From: UKL13-3 sp943369665
GTDB lineage: Bacteria > Bacteroidota > Bacteroidia > UKL13-3
Direction of reading: 5' to 3'
Assembly: GCA_943369665.1 (NCBI GenBank)
Contig: CALRNX020000001.1
Location: 310,001 to 374,000, forward strand
DNA: 64,000 nucleotides
Under the pieces are notes generated by a model. It had not been told where the DNA came from, made no database searches, and saw only the letters and a list, made by a program, of their open reading frames with translations. The position numbers were made by a program, and so were the translations under genes. Positions 50,923-58,770 of this stretch are shown one piece after another; positions within the stretch are counted from its first letter, which is position 1; the number at the start of each line of letters is the position of its first letter.

Positions 50923-51045
50923 CGCAAGACTTTTCCTTTGCGCCCTTTGCGTTAAACATAGCGATTGCGGTTAATTTTTTGAACCGCAATGATCGCGAAG
51001 AAAAAACACGCGAAGAGCACAAAGAAATTTCTATAACTCATATTA
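50923..51045. other. Gap with short GCAAAG/GCGAAG word repeats
   Basis: 123 bases containing repeated words such as TTTGCGCCCTTTGCG, GAACCGCAATGATCGCG and CACGCGAAGAGCACAAAG. Similar word clusters lie at 28976 and 43789. No gene or clear promoter. Confidence 0.45.
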
Positions 51046-51555
51046 ATGATGAAACTGATCCAATCCATTTTAACCAAAGCCAAAACCTCCCCTTTTTATT
51101 TGTGGGTGCTCAACCATTTATTGTGGCGATTGATCCCGTTTAACCATTCGCATAAGGTAACCATCCAATCCATTTCGGATACGGCTGTTACCATCCGACT
51201 GCCTTACCGCAAGTCGAACCAAAACCATTTGAAAGGAATGCATGCCTGTGCACTGGCTACCTTGTGTGAATACGCTTGTGGCATTGGACTGATGACAAGG
51301 CTGGACCCAAAACAATACCGCATTATTTTAAAAGAGATCAAGCTGGATTACCACGCCCAAGGAAAAACAGATGTTTTCGCAAATTTCACCATTGACACCC
51401 AACAATTGGAAACCGAAATCTTAGCTCCATTGGCCACACATGGAACCATTGTAAAAACCTATACTGTTAAAGCAATGGACATGCACCAAAAACTCATTTG
51501 CACCGGAGAAATTACCTGGCAATTAAAACATTGGGATAAGGTGAAACATAAATGA
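51046..51555 (+). CDS. DUF4442 (hotdog thioesterase-like) protein
   Basis: 169 residues with a PaaI-like hotdog fold: FYLWVLNHLLWRLIPFNHSH, VTIRLPYRKSNQNHLKGMHA, then CALATLCEYACGIGLMTRLD. DUF4442 proteins are presumed acyl-CoA/ACP thioesterases; conserved N-x2-K-x-M-H segment fits. It stands near the fatty-acid locus but is separately transcribed, with its own terminator. Confidence 0.87.
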   Translation: MMKLIQSILTKAKTSPFYLWVLNHLLWRLIPFNHSHKVTIQSISDTAVTIRLPYRKSNQNHLKGMHACALATLCEYACGIGLMTRLDPKQYRIILKEIKLDYHAQGKTDVFANFTIDTQQLETEILAPLATHGTIVKTYTVKAMDMHQKLICTGEITWQLKHWDKVKHK

Positions 51556-51560
51556 TGAAG

Positions 51561-51591
51561 ATGGCTGCTGTTGAGGTAGCCATTTTTTTTG
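51561..51591 (+). terminator. Terminator of the DUF4442 gene
   Basis: ATGGCT (51561-51566) pairs with AGCCAT (51578-51583), followed by eight T residues. Confidence 0.75.
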
Positions 51592-51687
51592 TGGGAAAGT
51601 ATTATCTTGCTTTTATGGAATTAACACTCCATACAGTACACCTCAATACATTTACTTTTAAATAGAAATAATCTAGCGACCTTCTCT

Positions 51688-52584
51688 ATGGATGAAGCAA
51701 AAAACAAAAAAGAATGGAAGGAATATGAAGAACTTATTTATAAAATATATAAGGAACTAGAGCCCGTTGCAGATGTAAAGTTAAATGATTTTATACTAGG
51801 CTACAATTCATTTGTTGAACGACAAATAGATGTTTCCATCAGAAGTAAAATTGCCAGTCATGAAATTCTAATTATTGTGCAAGCCAAAAACTATAAAAAA
51901 AGAGCTGACGTAACGATAGTTGATCAATTTTCCGGAGTAATTCAAGATGTCCGAGCCTCCAAAGGAATTCTTATATGTAATTCTGGATTTACAAAAACTG
52001 CAAAGGAGTATGCTCAAAAGTTAAAAATTGATTTATGTACAGCACATGATGCGTCAAATAAAAACTGGCAAACAGAAATTCAAATACCAGTAATAAAAAA
52101 GAGCATTACTGTTGAGCTAAAAATTCAGCATCACTATGTTGTTATGACACAGGCAACCATAAACGGCATTACAATACCCTTTCCTGAACAAACACTTATG
52201 CTCTTCCTTAAGAAATGGGAAAATGACGAAATATCAAAAGAACCAGGGGTCCATCACCTAGCATTAGACGAAGCTAACATGAAATTAAATGCCAATTTAT
52301 TACCTATTAAAAATGGTATTGAATACAAAGTTGTTCATCGTCACCATCTAAAATTTTTTAAACCAATTGAGTATCGTGGTATAAAGGATTATATCACAGA
52401 AAAATTCACTCCAACTTTCATGACATTTAATGAGAATATTCCTTTTTCAAATGACGGGACTTGGAATTATATTGAAAATCCAGAAGACATTTCTATCAAG
52501 ACTCTTCATTTAAATATCGAATTGTTGGACATTGGATTTTTGAAAAAGAAAATGATTCGCTTTGAATGGGAAAAAACTGAATAA
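51688..52584 (+). CDS. Mrr-like restriction endonuclease-fold protein, orphan
   Basis: 298 residues. The N-terminal half has a PD-(D/E)xK nuclease fold of the Mrr_cat type: ERQIDVSIRSKI with D48, ILIIVQAKNYKKR with Q65-x-K67 (the QxK variant), then VDQFSGVIQDVRASKGILIC. The C-terminal ~150 residues are unrecognised and beta-rich, perhaps target binding. No methylase or other restriction subunit is adjacent, so it may be a type IV-like enzyme acting on modified DNA, or a repair/house-cleaning nuclease. It is more AT-rich than its neighbours, suggesting recent acquisition. Confidence 0.82.
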   Translation: MDEAKNKKEWKEYEELIYKIYKELEPVADVKLNDFILGYNSFVERQIDVSIRSKIASHEILIIVQAKNYKKRADVTIVDQFSGVIQDVRASKGILICNSGFTKTAKEYAQKLKIDLCTAHDASNKNWQTEIQIPVIKKSITVELKIQHHYVVMTQATINGITIPFPEQTLMLFLKKWENDEISKEPGVHHLALDEANMKLNANLLPIKNGIEYKVVHRHHLKFFKPIEYRGIKDYITEKFTPTFMTFNENIPFSNDGTWNYIENPEDISIKTLHLNIELLDIGFLKKKMIRFEWEKTE

Positions 52585-52630
52585 TATCAAAAAAGATTTA
52601 AACCAAATAACCATATCATTCTTGCTCCCC

Positions 52631-52775
52631 GTTCCTTCTAACATTCTCTCCGAATACAAGCATTCCCAGTTCCTTCTAACATTCTTGCCCAATACAAGTT
52701 TGTGCGAACGTCTCCCCGTTCCTTCTAACATCCACCCCAACGCAAGTTTGCGCGAACGTCTCGTTCGTGCATCAT
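52631..52775 (+). repeat. Threefold imperfect repeat with GTTCCTTCTAACAT units
   Basis: Units begin with GTTCCTTCTAACAT at 52631, 52669 and 52718; each continues with a variant of CCAATACAAGTTTG, and units two and three add GCGAACGTCT. Unit lengths are about 38, 49 and 58 bases. The last ends in a hairpin-like CGAACGTCTCGTTCG. It fills most of the 299-base gap between the Mrr-like gene and the TetR gene. Confidence 0.8.
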
Positions 52776-52883
52776 AGAACGGCAAACCAAGTTAAAAGGG
52801 ACGTACTACGCAGAACTAAGAAAGCTGAATAAATCTATTTTACTCCTCCCAAAACATTGTATGCCTTTCCATGTTTTATACAT

Positions 52884-53510
52884 ATGAAAGCGACACTTAT
52901 CCAACAATACATCACCTACACTTTGGACCATAACAAAACACCTTCGAGTGTGTATGAGTTTGCAAAGGTTGCCGGAATGGAAGAACAGGAGTTTTACACC
53001 CATTTTTCGGGACTGGAGGCAATGGAAATGGCTGTTTATGAAGAATGGTTTAACGAAGCTTACGCGCAATGTCTGGCAAGCGAACCCTGGAAAAGTTATT
53101 CGGCCCGCGAAAAAGTGCTGGCCGTGTTTTACACCTTTATTGAACGGCTAAAACCTAACCGGAGTTTTGTGAAATTTTTAAAGGATCGCGATTTTAAAGC
53201 CTTGCCCAAATGGCCTTCTTACCTGAATAAACTGCGCGAAGTGTTCATCGACAAAATGAAAGGCATTATCCAGGAAGGTATTGACAACAAAGAGCTGGCC
53301 GAGCGCAAGTATATTGATGCCAAATATGTGGATGGGTTGTGGGTGAACTTTCTGTTCATCGTCAAATTTTGGGTGGATGATACCAGTACGGGCTTTGAAA
53401 AAACAGACGAAGCCATTGAAAAGTCGGTGAACCTTGCCATGGACCTGATGGGTAAAAGTGCATTGGATGCCGCATTGGATTTTGGTAAATTTTTATTCCA
53501 AAACAGGTAG
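52884..53510 (+). CDS. TetR-family regulator
   Basis: 208 residues. N-terminal helix-turn-helix: QYITYTLDHNKTPSSVYEFA, KVAGMEEQEFYTHFSGLEAM; C-terminal ligand domain all helical (VLAVFYTFIERLKPNRSFVK, VDGLWVNFLFIVKFWVDDTS). ATG at 52884 is preferred; an upstream in-frame start adds nine unlikely residues. It heads a three-gene group with an ABC1-type kinase and an SDR, and probably regulates them. Confidence 0.88.
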   Translation: MKATLIQQYITYTLDHNKTPSSVYEFAKVAGMEEQEFYTHFSGLEAMEMAVYEEWFNEAYAQCLASEPWKSYSAREKVLAVFYTFIERLKPNRSFVKFLKDRDFKALPKWPSYLNKLREVFIDKMKGIIQEGIDNKELAERKYIDAKYVDGLWVNFLFIVKFWVDDTSTGFEKTDEAIEKSVNLAMDLMGKSALDAALDFGKFLFQNR

Positions 53511-53556
53511 TTGGAAAAAATCAATTCAATCGTAATAAGCATCATCAGCAACAAAA

Positions 53557-54894
53557 ATGGAACAAAACAGTATTCCCAGCAGCAAAGTAGAAAGGGCCAT
53601 GCGCTTTGTGAAAACAGGGGCACAAATAGGCGGAAATTATATCAAACATTATTCTCACAAGATCGTTGATCCATCCATTACGAAAGACCAACTGCATGAA
53701 GACAATGCCACGGATGTATACAATGCCCTGAGTGAATTGAAAGGAAGCGCGCTGAAAGTGGCGCAAATGCTGAGCATGGAAAAGAATGTACTTCCACGTC
53801 AATACACCAACAAATTTCAGATGGCACAATACAGTGCACCACCTTTATCGGGGCCACTTATTGTGCAAACGTTTGTAAAGGCATTTGGCAAAACACCGCA
53901 GGAACTGTTTGATACGTTTAACCTCAAAGCGTCAAATGCTGCCAGCATCGGGCAAGTGCATGAGGCAACTTTAAACGGACAAAAACTGGCCATAAAAATT
54001 CAGTATCCCGGAGTTGCAGAAAGCATTAAAAGTGATCTAAAAATGGTGAAGCCAATAGCATTTCGGTTATTGGATATGAACGAAAAGGAACTGGATAAAT
54101 ACATTAAAGAGGTTGAAGCGAAGTTGCTTGAAGAAACCGATTACGAGTTGGAGTATAAACGCTCAGTAGAAATTTCGGCATTGTGTGCGGCTATTCCCAA
54201 TCTTGTATTCACCAAATACTATAAAGAGTTTACAACCAAACGCGTTCTGGCAATGGACTGGCTGGAAGGTTTTCATTTGAACGATTTTTTGAAAACAAAC
54301 CCCTCTCAGGAAATCCGCGACCGTATAGGCCAAGCCATGTGGGATTTTTACGATTACCAGGTTCATGTGCACAAAGCGGTACATGCAGATCCTCATCCGG
54401 GAAACTTTTTGATGCGTGAAGATGGAACCTTGGGCGTGATCGACTTTGGTTGTGTCAAAGAAATTCCCGAAGATTTTTACTACAACTATTTTGCCTTGTT
54501 GGTTCCTGAAATCATGAAAGACATTTCGGCTATCAAACGGATCATGTTGCAACAACAAATTATTGATAAAGAAGATACGCCACAAACCCAACAAATTATT
54601 ACCGATGCATTTGTGCGCATGACCAACTTGCTGCGCAAACCCTTTGACTACGAAACATTCGATTTTGGCAACAACACTTATATTGATGAAATATATGCAT
54701 TGGGCGAAGAGGTGAGCAAAATGGATGAACTCAAAAAATCAAAGGAAGGAAGAGGTTCGCAGCATGCTCTTTACATAAACCGTACCTATTTTGGGCTGTA
54801 CTCCATGCTTAATGTATTGCAAGCAAAGGTAAAAACAGGAGAAAAAACCTGGACCAAACCCTTAATTGAATACCACCTTTCGGTGAATAACTAA
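53557..54894 (+). CDS. ABC1/AarF/UbiB-family atypical kinase
   Basis: 445 residues. The family motif KxGQ reads KVAQ in KGSALKVAQMLSM (Gly to Ala). The nucleotide-binding loop is NAASIGQVHEATLNG, the lysine IKIQYPG, the catalytic loop VHADPHPGNFLMRED and the metal motif GVIDFGCVKE. Members act as ATPases or kinases in isoprenoid lipid or quinone metabolism; the bacterial substrate here is unknown. 46 bases after tetR and 29 before the SDR gene, so one operon. Confidence 0.92.
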   Translation: MEQNSIPSSKVERAMRFVKTGAQIGGNYIKHYSHKIVDPSITKDQLHEDNATDVYNALSELKGSALKVAQMLSMEKNVLPRQYTNKFQMAQYSAPPLSGPLIVQTFVKAFGKTPQELFDTFNLKASNAASIGQVHEATLNGQKLAIKIQYPGVAESIKSDLKMVKPIAFRLLDMNEKELDKYIKEVEAKLLEETDYELEYKRSVEISALCAAIPNLVFTKYYKEFTTKRVLAMDWLEGFHLNDFLKTNPSQEIRDRIGQAMWDFYDYQVHVHKAVHADPHPGNFLMREDGTLGVIDFGCVKEIPEDFYYNYFALLVPEIMKDISAIKRIMLQQQIIDKEDTPQTQQIITDAFVRMTNLLRKPFDYETFDFGNNTYIDEIYALGEEVSKMDELKKSKEGRGSQHALYINRTYFGLYSMLNVLQAKVKTGEKTWTKPLIEYHLSVNN

Positions 54895-54923
54895 ACAAGG
54901 CTCAGACCATCGAAAAGCATAGC

Positions 54924-55619
54924 ATGAAAAACTACTTAGTAATAGGCGCGTCATCCGGAATAGGGTTTGAAGTTGCCAGGGATTTGGCCTCTGCCGGAAA
55001 CAGGATATACGGTACTTACTGTTCACAGGTTATGGAAAGCAGTGATGCATGGATCAGTTATCATCAACTCAACAGTTTGGATGCTGAAATGAATATCGAA
55101 TTTTTACCTGAGGTAATTGATGGATTTGTGTATTGCCCGGGAAGTATTGTGCTAAAACCATTTGAGCGGATTCAACCTGCTTTATTTCTCGAAGACTATC
55201 AGTTGCAGGTAATGGGGGCGGTAAAAATATTGCAACTCATTTTACCCCGACTAAAGCAATCGGCACATGCTTCTGTTTTGTTTTATTCCACCCTGGCCGT
55301 TCAAAAAGGACTCCCCTTTCATACGCTGGTTGCAGCTTCGAAAGGAGCCATTGAAGGATTGACCCGATCATTGGCGGCCGAATTGGCTCCTGCCATTCGT
55401 GTAAATGCCATTGCTCCTTCACTCACCGACACCCGATTATCAAAAGGGTTACTTAACACCGAACAAAAACGGGAAGCCAATGCGTTGCGGCATCCCCTCA
55501 AACGATTTGGAAAGCCTGAAGATATAGCTGCCTTAAGTGTGTTTTTACTTTCTGAAAAAGCCAGTTGGATTACAGGGCAAATTATCCATGTGGATGGAGG
55601 ACTTTCTTCCTTATCGTAA
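54924..55619 (+). CDS. SDR-family oxidoreductase with atypical active site
   Basis: 231 residues, Rossmann fold: NYLVIGASSGIGFEVARDLA (NAD(P) binding) and the C-terminal SEKASWITGQIIHVDGGLSS. Ser122 is present in LFYSTLAVQKG, and Lys140 in HTLVAASKGAIEG, but the residue four before Lys is Val136 (codon GTT) instead of the catalytic Tyr. The NNAG motif is CPGS. So it either lacks standard SDR redox activity or uses another acid. Third gene of the TetR-ABC1-SDR group. Confidence 0.88.
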   Translation: MKNYLVIGASSGIGFEVARDLASAGNRIYGTYCSQVMESSDAWISYHQLNSLDAEMNIEFLPEVIDGFVYCPGSIVLKPFERIQPALFLEDYQLQVMGAVKILQLILPRLKQSAHASVLFYSTLAVQKGLPFHTLVAASKGAIEGLTRSLAAELAPAIRVNAIAPSLTDTRLSKGLLNTEQKREANALRHPLKRFGKPEDIAALSVFLLSEKASWITGQIIHVDGGLSSLS

Positions 55620-55698
55620 GGGTTATACCCGATTGATGGGCCACAGCATACCATATGAATGTGAACACCCATTTACCATAAAGCCCTCCCTTTAATTT

Positions 55699-55728
55699 TT
55701 GTGTTTACGGTTTCTGATTTTATCTTCG
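55699..55728 (+). promoter_or_regulatory. Promoter of the DUF1398 gene
   Basis: TTG at 55699-55701, 19 bases, then TATCTTCG at 55721-55728 (one mismatch to TAnnTTTG); the ATG follows 21 bases later. Confidence 0.55.
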
Positions 55729-55749
55729 GTACTTACTTAAGTATTTACC

Positions 55750-56139
55750 ATGTTCACAATAGACCAGATCAAACAAGCACATCACAAAGTAAAATCGGGT
55801 GCAGATTTTCCTGCCTATATTCAAGAGATCAAACAACTTGGTGTCTTATTATACACAACTTATGTTGAAGACGGGCATACGGATTATTCGGGAACAAATG
55901 GCTATAAAACCTCAGCGCCTGCTAAATATGAATCTTTGAATATTGCCGACCAGTGCGAAGCCGACCAATTTAAATCCGACCTAAAAACACATCAACAGGG
56001 ACAATCCGATTTTTTAACTTTTGTTGCACAAAGTGCAAAATGGGGAATTGAAAGATGGGAAGTAAACCTGGATAAAATGACGTGCACATATTTTAGCAGA
56101 TCAGGAGATGAAATATTGGTAGAACAAATCCCTTCCTAA
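55750..56139 (+). CDS. DUF1398 family protein
   Basis: 129 residues, YbcV-like: FTIDQIKQAHHKVKSGADFP, YIQEIKQLGVLLYTTYVEDG and KWGIERWEVNLDKMTCTYFS. These motifs are characteristic of DUF1398, small soluble proteins of unknown function found in many bacteria, often of mobile or accessory location. First of four closely spaced plus-strand genes; 17 bases before the next start. Confidence 0.88.
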   Translation: MFTIDQIKQAHHKVKSGADFPAYIQEIKQLGVLLYTTYVEDGHTDYSGTNGYKTSAPAKYESLNIADQCEADQFKSDLKTHQQGQSDFLTFVAQSAKWGIERWEVNLDKMTCTYFSRSGDEILVEQIPS

Positions 56140-56156
56140 TTTTTCGAATACCAAAA

Positions 56157-56597
56157 GTGAAAATCCGCATCACCAAAACCACTCCATACCAATGTGAATA
56201 TGCCATCACCAGGGATGATCAATCCGTTGAATGGATCAACCTAGATGCAAAAACATTTTTGCTTCACGATATCGTGCACTTTGTGGTAGAAAAGGAACTT
56301 GGGTATGCAAATGGTTTTTGGGGCATGCTTGCACAAGGGTATTCGTTCCCCGAATTATTCGGGAAAGAAAACAGCCTCACTGCCGAACTTCGGTTTATGG
56401 AAAAAATTGTCGGACCTGTTCAATCGGTCTTTTTAGGTCATATTCCTCCGGCTGATTTTCCAATATATATCGAACACCTTAACTTTGACCTTGAAGATCA
56501 TTTTTTAGAAGATTGTTTGGCGGAACTGAAACAACTCACAGCGAGATGGGAACAACTGGCCACAGGACAATCCCTTTCTCTTGAATGGAATACTTAA
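56157..56597 (+). CDS. Hypothetical protein
   Basis: 146 residues starting with GTG at 56157 (MKIRITKTTPYQCEYAITRD). The central part LLHDIVHFVVEKELGYANGF has His and Glu residues spaced like a metal-binding helix, but no family is recognised. The C-terminal half is helical (LEDCLAELKQLTARWEQLAT). It sits between a DUF1398 gene and an acetyltransferase gene with short gaps, so co-transcription is likely. Confidence 0.7.
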   Translation: MKIRITKTTPYQCEYAITRDDQSVEWINLDAKTFLLHDIVHFVVEKELGYANGFWGMLAQGYSFPELFGKENSLTAELRFMEKIVGPVQSVFLGHIPPADFPIYIEHLNFDLEDHFLEDCLAELKQLTARWEQLATGQSLSLEWNT

Positions 56598-56609
56598 ATA
56601 TCGTGTACA

Positions 56610-57062
56610 ATGTATCATATCAAAAGAACAACCTCTGAGGACCCGGATTTCCAAAAACTGGTGAAAGAACTGGATAAGGACCTGGCCATTCGTGACGGAG
56701 CAGACCATGCTTTTTTTGCCCAATTCAATAAAATTGACCTGATCAAATATGTGGTGCTTGCTTATGATCATGAGGAAGCTGTAGGTTGTGGTGCCATCAA
56801 AGAATATGAACCCCATACCATGGAAGTGAAAAGAATGTTTGTACCACCGGATAAACGAGGAAAAGGTATTGCATCCATTGTTTTAACAGCACTTGAAACC
56901 TGGGCAAAAGAATTAGGCTACCAAAAATGTATCCTCGAAACAGGCATTAAGCAACCCGAAGCGATCAGGCTGTATCACAAGAACAATTACAAGGTCATCA
57001 AAAACTACGGACAATATGCAGCAGTAGAAAGCAGTGTTTGTTTCGAAAAACTAATAGGCTGA
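56610..57062 (+). CDS. GNAT-family N-acetyltransferase
   Basis: 150 residues: GNAT fold with acetyl-CoA loop FVPPDKRGKGIASIVLTALE and later strand KCILETGIKQPEAIRLYHKN. Substrate unknown. Its stop precedes the ATG of the next acetyltransferase by two bases. Confidence 0.9.
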   Translation: MYHIKRTTSEDPDFQKLVKELDKDLAIRDGADHAFFAQFNKIDLIKYVVLAYDHEEAVGCGAIKEYEPHTMEVKRMFVPPDKRGKGIASIVLTALETWAKELGYQKCILETGIKQPEAIRLYHKNNYKVIKNYGQYAAVESSVCFEKLIG

Positions 57063-57064
57063 AC

Positions 57065-57598
57065 ATGATCCTTTCCGTCACTCCTACCCTCCGACTCGAA
57101 TTGATTACATTGGCTCATGCCCAACAGGTATTTGATGCGGTGAACGAAAACAGAAATCACCTGAGAACCTGGTTACCCTTTGTTGACAAAATGCAAACAG
57201 TGGCCTTTGCGGAAAATGTCATCCAATACAATATCCTCCGGAACAAAGAAGGCCTGGATCATGCATTTGTGATCATGGAGAACGAAACACTGATTGGCAG
57301 GATCGGTGTGTATAAGATCGACCTTCAGAATAAGATCGGTGAAATTGGGTATTGGTTGATCGAAACAGCTCAGGGAAAAGGAATCATCACCCAATCGTGC
57401 AAAGTACTTATCAACTTTTGTTTCGATGAGCTGAAGCTCAATCGCATTGAAATTAAATGTGGCACAGAAAACCACAAAAGCAAGATCATTCCAGAAAAAC
57501 TACACTTTACCAAAGATGGAGTGATCCGCCAGGGCGAATGGATTCACGATAGGTTTATCGATCTGAACCTTTATTCGTTGTTAAGATCAGACAGGTAA
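57065..57598 (+). CDS. RimJ/RimL-like N-acetyltransferase
   Basis: 177 residues: TPTLRLELITLAHAQQVFDA start, IGYWLIETAQGKGIITQSCK (acetyl-CoA loop) and NRIEIKCGTENHKSKIIPEK, close to the NxxSxxIPExLGF motif of ribosomal-protein Nalpha-acetyltransferases. In this copy the family's Leu-Gly is LHFT. ATG at 57065 chosen as it follows the previous stop; an earlier in-frame start would overlap the first GNAT. Confidence 0.88.
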   Translation: MILSVTPTLRLELITLAHAQQVFDAVNENRNHLRTWLPFVDKMQTVAFAENVIQYNILRNKEGLDHAFVIMENETLIGRIGVYKIDLQNKIGEIGYWLIETAQGKGIITQSCKVLINFCFDELKLNRIEIKCGTENHKSKIIPEKLHFTKDGVIRQGEWIHDRFIDLNLYSLLRSDR

Positions 57599-57763
57599 CT
57601 GCTGCTCATCTTTTATCATCATTTTTACTTGTTCTCTGAATCCCCAAATGTGGGAATCTTGTAATTCATTTCAATAATCGTATAAGATTTAAACTGAACC
57701 TAAATCGCATTTTTGTTCATCGTAAATGATCCCAATTATATAAAGCACACCTTCAAAACATCA

Positions 57764-58228
57764 ATGACAAATATTGAATTTACACTAAGGTTACTGATGG
57801 CTTTGGGAGCAGGACTCATCATCGGATTTGAGCGACAATGGCAGCATAAATCGGCAGGCTTGAGAACCAACACACTGGTATCAGTAGGAGCTGCAATTTT
57901 TGTTTTGTTATCCATCATCATTACCGAAAAAAGTGCAGGTGACGTAACCAGGGTTATCGGACAGGTAGTAACGGGCATTGGCTTTTTAGGTGCGGGAATT
58001 ATTTTTAAGGAAGGAATAACAGTACACGGACTCACAACCGCAGTTACCGTTTGGTGCAGCGCGGGGCTAGGTTGCCTCTCTGCAGCAGGCTATTTTGCCG
58101 AAACGGTTATAGCTACGGTCCTCATTATTGCCATCAATATTGCGCTGAAACCATTAGATGAATGGTTGACCAGAAAACATTCAACAAACAATCAAGAATA
58201 TGAAAAATCAAATTGCAACAAAACTTAA
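57764..58228 (+). CDS. MgtC/SapB-family membrane protein, short form
   Basis: 154 residues with four membrane helices: LLMALGAGLIIGFERQWQHK, SAGLRTNTLVSVGAAIFVLL, VIGQVVTGIGFLGAGIIFKE and GLTTAVTVWCSAGLGCLSAA. These are the conserved core of MgtC/SapB proteins. The C-terminal regulatory domain of ~80 residues found in full-length MgtC is absent. The family influences Mg2+ homeostasis and membrane ATP synthase in other bacteria. Two small genes follow, the first overlapping by 29 bases. Confidence 0.9.
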   Translation: MTNIEFTLRLLMALGAGLIIGFERQWQHKSAGLRTNTLVSVGAAIFVLLSIIITEKSAGDVTRVIGQVVTGIGFLGAGIIFKEGITVHGLTTAVTVWCSAGLGCLSAAGYFAETVIATVLIIAINIALKPLDEWLTRKHSTNNQEYEKSNCNKT

Positions 58229-58376
58229 AAGCGAACTCATCGAAGCGGTAAATACCGTATTAATAAACAATAAATACTATTTGAGCCAACGCATTGAAAA
58301 AACTGTTCGAAAATCGATGAAGAAAATTGTTCAGAAAACCGGTAAACAAACAACTCAAACGATCCCCCAAATTTAA
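58200..58376 (+). CDS. Small basic helical protein downstream of mgtC
   Basis: 58 residues (MKNQIATKLKSELIEAVNTV... rich in Lys, one long amphipathic helix followed by a basic tail KKIVQKTGK). ATG at 58200 overlaps the mgtC end by 29 bases. The regular Lys/Leu/Ile spacing and clean coding pattern argue for a real gene; I recall similar short Lys-rich proteins in Bacteroidota but have no function. Confidence 0.6.
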   Translation: MKNQIATKLKSELIEAVNTVLINNKYYLSQRIEKTVRKSMKKIVQKTGKQTTQTIPQI

Positions 58377-58380
58377 AAAC

Positions 58381-58641
58381 ATGGAATCAAAGACTGGAAT
58401 AGTCGGTGACAACAGACCTACTATTGCAACAAAACCGGGTACAATATCAGCGGACGAAAAGGTATTGTTTACCCAAACAAAAAATGCAGGCCGGAATACT
58501 GAGGATAATGACTTATATAACACATGTCGATTTTTTGAAACGTATTTTGAGCAACAGCATAAGATCACCAATGCAGTAGTTGAGCATATTCGTTCCATGT
58601 TGCTTGCCATTTTCCATGCTGTCATGGGTTATTTAAAGTAA
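58381..58641 (+). CDS. Hypothetical protein
   Basis: 86 residues. N-terminal half polar and disordered, C-terminal half helical (FFETYFEQQHKITNAVVEHI, then a hydrophobic end). ATG at 58381 lies four bases after the previous small gene. No family recognised; grouped with mgtC by position. Confidence 0.5.
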   Translation: MESKTGIVGDNRPTIATKPGTISADEKVLFTQTKNAGRNTEDNDLYNTCRFFETYFEQQHKITNAVVEHIRSMLLAIFHAVMGYLK

Positions 58642-58770
58642 CGGCTATCGGACGTCATTTTTCATTGTCAGGTTCCATATCACCATCACCATTCACTTCG
58701 CTATTTATGTTATTATTGTACTCGTTTCAGATATTGCGTAAGCGAAACGAACAAAACAGCTCCATCCAAT

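Noticed and set aside
52631..52775. CRISPR array
   Set aside because: Only three units with unequal lengths, no regular spacers and no cas genes.
52510..52785. Minus-strand ORF with repeated MLEGTG peptide
   Set aside because: The repetition comes from the DNA repeat cluster and the frame overlaps the end of the nuclease gene; no support for translation.
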